Positions 60,801 to 64,000 of a stretch of 64,000 bases of DNA are shown one piece after another. Origin of the DNA: Nemopilema nomurai. Taxonomy: Eukaryota; Cnidaria; Scyphozoa; Rhizostomeae; Rhizostomatidae. The position numbers and the translations under genes were made by a program. Within the stretch, counting starts at the first letter, position 1; every line of letters begins with the position of its first letter. The notes beneath the pieces are model-generated. The model worked only from the letters and a program-made list of their open reading frames with translations, did not search any database and was not told the origin of the DNA. The stretch lies in contig PEDN01001352.1 in assembly GCA_003864495.1 (NCBI GenBank), positions 1,736,001-1,800,000 of the forward strand, read 5' to 3'.

Positions 60801-63416
60801 AATTTTACTCAAGCAGTTATTCTGGTAGACTCATGCAGAAGATAATATTCATCCGATATCTACATACTCTCACAAGAAAATGCCTTTTTTGCTGTTACTT
60901 TTCTTGAGAGGAATTATATCTGATAAGAAGCTGAAACAACTGGATTTGATTTTAGATAAGAACGAATGTACGGAAGGAACACATAATTGCCATGCCAATG
61001 CTGCGTGCACAAATACTGCAGGATCATTCACTTGCGCTTGTAACCCTGGTTATTCAGGAGATGGAATAACATGTACCGGTATGATAATTTTGAATTTTAC
61101 TCAAGCAGTTATTCTGGTAGACTCATGCAGAAGATAATATTCATCCGATATCTACATACTCTCACAAGAAAATGCCTTTTTTTGCTGTTACTTTTCTTGA
61201 GAGATATTATATCTGATAAGAAGCTGAAACAACTGGATTTGATTTTAGATAAGAACGAATGTACGGAAGGAACACATAATTGCCATGCCAATGCTGCGTG
61301 CACAAATACTGCAGGATCATTCACTTGCGCTTGTAACCCTGGTTATTCAGGAGATGGAATAACATGTACCGGTATGATAATTTTGAATTTTACTCAAGCA
61401 GTTATTCTGGTAGACTCATGCAGAGATAATATTCATCCGATATCTACATACTCTCACAAGAAAATGCCTTTTTTTGCTGTTACTTTTCTTGAGAGAATTA
61501 TATCTGATAAGAAGCTGAAACAACTGGATTTGATTTTAGATAAGAACGAATGTACGGAAGGAACACATAATTGCCATGCCAATGCTGCGTGCACAAATAC
61601 TGCAGGATCATTCACTTGCGCTTGTAACCCTGGTTATTCAGGAGATGGAATAACATGTACCGGTATGATAATTTTGAATTTTACTCAAGCAGTTATTCTG
61701 GTAGACTCATGCAAAGATAATATTCATCCGATATCTACATACTCTCACAAGAAAATGCCTTTTTTGCTGTTACTTTTCTTGAGAGAGTATTATATCTGAT
61801 AAGAAGCTGAAACAACTGGATTTGATTTTAGATAGAACGAATGTACGGAAGGAACACATAATTGCCATGCCAATGCTGCGTGCACAAATACTGCAGGATC
61901 ATTCACTTGCGCTTGTAACCCTGGTTATTCAGGAGATGGAATAACATGTACCGGTATGATAATTTTGAATTTTACTCAAGCAGTTATTCTGGTAGACTCA
62001 TGCAGAAGATAATATTCATCCGATATCTACATACTCTCACAAGAAAATGCCTTTTTTGCTGTTACTTTTCTTGAGAGAATTATATCTGATAAGAAGCTGA
62101 AACAACTGGATTTGATTTTAGATAAGAACGAATGTACGGAAGGAACACATAATTGCCATGCCAATGCTGCGTGCACAAATACTGCAGGATCATTCACTTG
62201 CGCTTGTAACCCTGGTTATTCAGGAGATGGAATAACATGTACCGGTATGATAATTTTGAATTTTACTCAAGCAGTTATTCTGGTAGACTCATGCAAAGAT
62301 AATATTCATCCGATATCTACATACTCTCACAAGAAAATGCCTTTTTTTGCTGTTACTTTTCTTGAGAGAGTATTATATCTGATAAGAAGCTGAAACAACT
62401 GGATTTGATTTTAGATAAGAACGAATGTACGGAAGGAACACATAATTGCCATGCCAATGCTGCGTGCACAAATACTGCAGGATCATTCACTTGCGCTTGT
62501 AACCCTGGTTATTCAGGAGATGGAATAACATGTACCGGTATGATAATTTTGAATTTTACTCAAGCAGTTATTCTGGTAGACTCATGCAGAAGATAATATT
62601 CATCCGATATCTACATACTCTCACAAGAAAATGCCTTTTTTGCTGTTACTTTTCTTGAGAGAGATTATATCTGATAAGAAGCTGAAACAACTGGATTTGA
62701 TTTTAGATAAGAACGAATGTACGGAAGGAACACATAATTGCCATGCCAATGCTGCGTGCACAAATACTGCAGGATCATTCACTTGCGCTTGTAACCCTGG
62801 TTATTCAGGAGATGGAATAACATGTACCGGTATGATAATTTTGAATTTTACTCAAGCAGTTATTCTGGTAGACTCATGCAGAAGATAATATTCATCCGAT
62901 ATCTACATACTCTCACAAGAAAATGCCTTTTTTGCTGTTACTTTTCTTGAGAGAGAATTATATCTGATAAGAAGCTGAAACAACTGGATTTGATTTTAGA
63001 TAAGAACGAATGTACGGAAGGAACACATAATTGCCATGCCAATGCTGCGTGCACAAATACTGCAGGATCATTCACTTGCGCTTGTAACCCTGGTTATTCA
63101 GGAGATGGAATAACATGTACCGGTATGATAATTTTGAATTTTACTCAAGCAGTTATTCTGGTAGACATGTGCAAAAGATATTATTCATCCGATATCTATA
63201 TACTCTCACAAGAAAATGCCTTTTGTTGCTGTTACCTTTCTTGAGAGAGAATTATATCTGACAAGAAGCTGAAACAACTGGATATGATTTTAGATATCAA
63301 CGAATGTACGGCTGGAACACATAATTGCCATGCCAATGCTACTTGCGCAAATACCGCAGGATCATTCACTTGCGCTTGTAATGGTGGTTTAACCGGAGAT
63401 GGAACAACATGTAGCG
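45789..63416 (+). CDS. Secreted/cell-surface protein of tandem EGF-like domains (5' part, gene continues past window)
   Basis: Exon 45789-45858 encodes a signal peptide ([20 protein letters not shown]) and ends in phase 1. Every later exon is phase 1-1, so all can be joined in frame. They are a short EGF exon (46917-47012), 33 calcium-binding EGF exons (47534-56971), another short EGF exon (58229-58324), a relic (58937-59059), and 15 more EGF exons (59231-63416). Each array exon is ~123 nt and encodes D-K/I-N-E-C, six cysteines, a [11 protein letters not shown]sp/Asn-hydroxylation-type motif and GYSGDG. This is the EGF_CA class seen in fibrillin, uromodulin and Notch-like proteins. Calcium-rigidified rods for adhesion or matrix are the family norm. 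No terminal domain or membrane segment is reached, so orthology cannot be set. Thirteen array exons carry breaks and may be skipped or be sequence errors. Confidence 0.85.
46917..47012 (+). CDS. Short EGF-like exon, type S1
   Basis: A 96-nt phase 1-1 exon between ttactttcatag and gtgagtt encodes [20 protein letters not shown] and GYTGDGLTC. It is a compact six-cysteine EGF domain with short loops and no calcium-binding D-x-N-E-C start. Its only close partner is 58229-58324, which occupies the same position before the second array. Confidence 0.85.
47398..56971 (+). repeat. Array A: 33 tandem ~292-bp units, each one EGF exon plus one intron
   Basis: Exon starts are 47534, 47826, 48114, 48405, 48697, 48987, 49280, 49560, 49853, 50142, 50434, 50727, 51018, 51311, 51603, 51895, 52185, 52474, 52768, 53061, 53354, 53646, 53939, 54231, 54519, 54809, 55102, 55393, 55683, 55975, 56267, 56558 and 56849. 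Introns of ~168-170 bp are as similar as the exons. Exons with breaks: 47826 (TGA), 49280, 49853, 52185, 54231 and 55393 (frameshifting deletions of 1-2 nt), 52474 (+1) and 53354 (-1). The exon at 48697 lacks one codon. The last exon, 56849, is a distinct variant. The repeat homology starts mid-intron at about 47398. Confidence 0.95.
56849..56971 (+). CDS. Terminal variant EGF exon of array A
   Basis: This exon differs from the array consensus: [20 protein letters not shown] instead of [20 protein letters not shown], and [14 protein letters not shown] at its end. It has its own donor context (GCG|gtaagctt) and its own acceptor context (ggatatgattttag). The same exon recurs at 63294-63416, so it marks the 3' edge of both arrays. 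Confidence 0.9.
56972..58228 (+). other. Long intron after array A; first ~680 bp duplicated after array B
   Basis: The sequence from 56972 to at least 57555 recurs at 63417-64000 with few differences. Open frames inside it are present in both copies because of the duplication and show no domain. From about 57600 to 58228 the sequence has no partner in the window. It ends at an acceptor (cttttgatag) for the exon at 58229. Confidence 0.8.
58229..58324 (+). CDS. Short EGF-like exon, type S2
   Basis: A 96-nt phase 1-1 exon encodes [20 protein letters not shown] and GYTGNGYTC. It has the same length and cysteine spacing as 46917-47012, but the DNA is clearly more diverged than the array units are from each other. 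This indicates that the S exon was duplicated long before the arrays were last homogenised. The donor is gtatgatg. Confidence 0.85.
58937..59059 (+). pseudogene. Relic EGF exon with a mutated splice donor
   Basis: A 123-nt copy of the array exon ([20 protein letters not shown], then [15 protein letters not shown]) keeps its six cysteines. It has lost the DxNE start (NE to DK) and the GDG turn, and the donor GT is replaced by AT (ACCG|ATAAG). The acceptor ttag is present. It is the most diverged array-type unit and lies at the outer 5' edge of array B. Confidence 0.75.
59231..63416 (+). repeat. Array B: 15 tandem ~292-bp EGF exon+intron units
   Basis: Exon starts are 59231, 59518, 59807, 60095, 60381, 60664, 60956, 61249, 61540, 61832, 62122, 62415, 62707, 63000 and 63294. 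Breaks: 59518, 59807 and 61832 (each -1), 60095 (-4), and 60381 (three deletions totalling -6). Exon 60664 has a 3-nt gain and a 3-nt loss that leave it in frame (TNTDQGSF and CNGYSGDG). The units carry the same sub-variants as the 3' half of array A (CTTGCGC, ACTCAAG). The last exon is the variant type of 56849. Confidence 0.95.
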
Positions 63417-64000
63417 GTAAGCTTTTTGTTACTTATATCCTGTCTTCTTTTTTAGTTATAGAGTAGTCTGATATTTTATGGACAATTTTATATGGGCGTA
63501 ATTTTCTGTTTACGAGATTCTATTTTTCAAGGAAAGTTGATTCGGAGAAGCTAAGTTGACAAGTGTGAGTCCATTATGATTGGCGGGAATTGAACTGAGG
63601 GACTTTATCTTTGCCCCACTTTCATCTCTCTAGACTCTATAATAGGGTTACCACTGGTTCAAATATCACGACATGTTCTTTTGGTACCTCTAAGTCACCT
63701 TTTTCACATGTTTTTATTAGTAATAGGACCAGATCATTTCGTCGCCTCTCTGCAGTTTTCATGGTTACATCATTTGTTGTCCTTTCAACTCTGGGCAGTT
63801 TGTTGTTTGCTTATTTCCTTCACGTTAGAGCTAAGCATTTGGAAAGGAGGTTTACGCATTGTTTCTTGAGTTTAAGAGGTAGTAGCGTGTGTTGATTTGG
63901 GAGTGTACACAAAATGGAGGCTGATTGTATACAGTTTGTGGACAGCGATGTTTTTGTTTCTACTCAGCTGCTTTGCTGACTTCCTAACGTTGTTGTTTTA
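63281..64000 (+). repeat. Second copy of the array-end block (duplicate of 56836-57555)
   Basis: The variant exon, its intron start and the following non-coding DNA match 56836-57555 at a constant 6,445-bp offset, with only scattered substitutions and small indels. The similarity continues to the last base of the window, so the true end of the duplication is not visible. Confidence 0.95.

Noticed and set aside
47398..63416. CRISPR-like array of ~290-bp repeats
   Set aside because: The repeats are exon+intron units with EGF coding sequence, there are no short spacers, and the DNA is eukaryotic.

Overview
The window is eukaryotic nuclear DNA from an animal. It is AT-rich and has short introns with GT..AG boundaries. 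It carries the 3' part of a metazoan deubiquitinase gene, a dense field of decayed transposons, and the 5' part of a secreted EGF-repeat gene. The transposon mix (BEL/Pao, Ty3/gypsy, hAT, piggyBac, pogo, Harbinger, and a Rep-like HUH protein) together with the EGF style suggests an anthozoan cnidarian such as a coral or sea anemone. That species-level guess is inference.

Region 1 (1-10.7 kb): twenty consecutive plus-strand exons encode the C-terminal ~830 residues of a USP34 orthologue. All intron phases are compatible and the frame closes on a stop codon at 10717. The catalytic USP domain would lie upstream of the window.

Region 2 (10.7-17 kb): mostly non-coding. It holds a 29-bp tandem repeat carrying E-box-like junctions, a perfect 15-bp hairpin, and one weak candidate exon at 16370.

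Region 3 (17-41 kb): a transposon graveyard, mostly on the minus strand. In order it contains a Ty3/gypsy integrase scrap, two partial BEL/Pao Gag-protease copies, a hAT element abutting a primer-binding site, BEL pol scraps, a second gypsy scrap, and long CT tracts. These are followed by a DNA-transposon scrap, a BEL reverse transcriptase with an internal deletion, an LTR, a second hAT element, piggyBac, an ATTCGG-rich inverted-repeat element, a 1,984-bp pogo-type element, and a small MITE. A decayed plus-strand HUH endonuclease/helicase (Rep-like) gene comes next, then a second pogo-like tail. The region ends with a clean 599-bp Harbinger-type element that carries a truncated MADF gene and sits near a retrotransposon primer-binding site.

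Region 4 (41-45.8 kb): no recognised gene.

Region 5 (45.8-64 kb): a plus-strand gene with a signal-peptide exon followed by EGF exons, all phase 1-1. It contains two tandem arrays of a ~292-bp exon+intron unit (33 and 15 copies), each ending in the same variant EGF exon. The DNA behind the first terminal exon is repeated almost exactly behind the second, offset by 6,445 bp. Thirteen of the 48 array exons have frame-breaking changes. The gene runs off the end of the window. This hyper-amplified EGF exon array is the most striking structure here.
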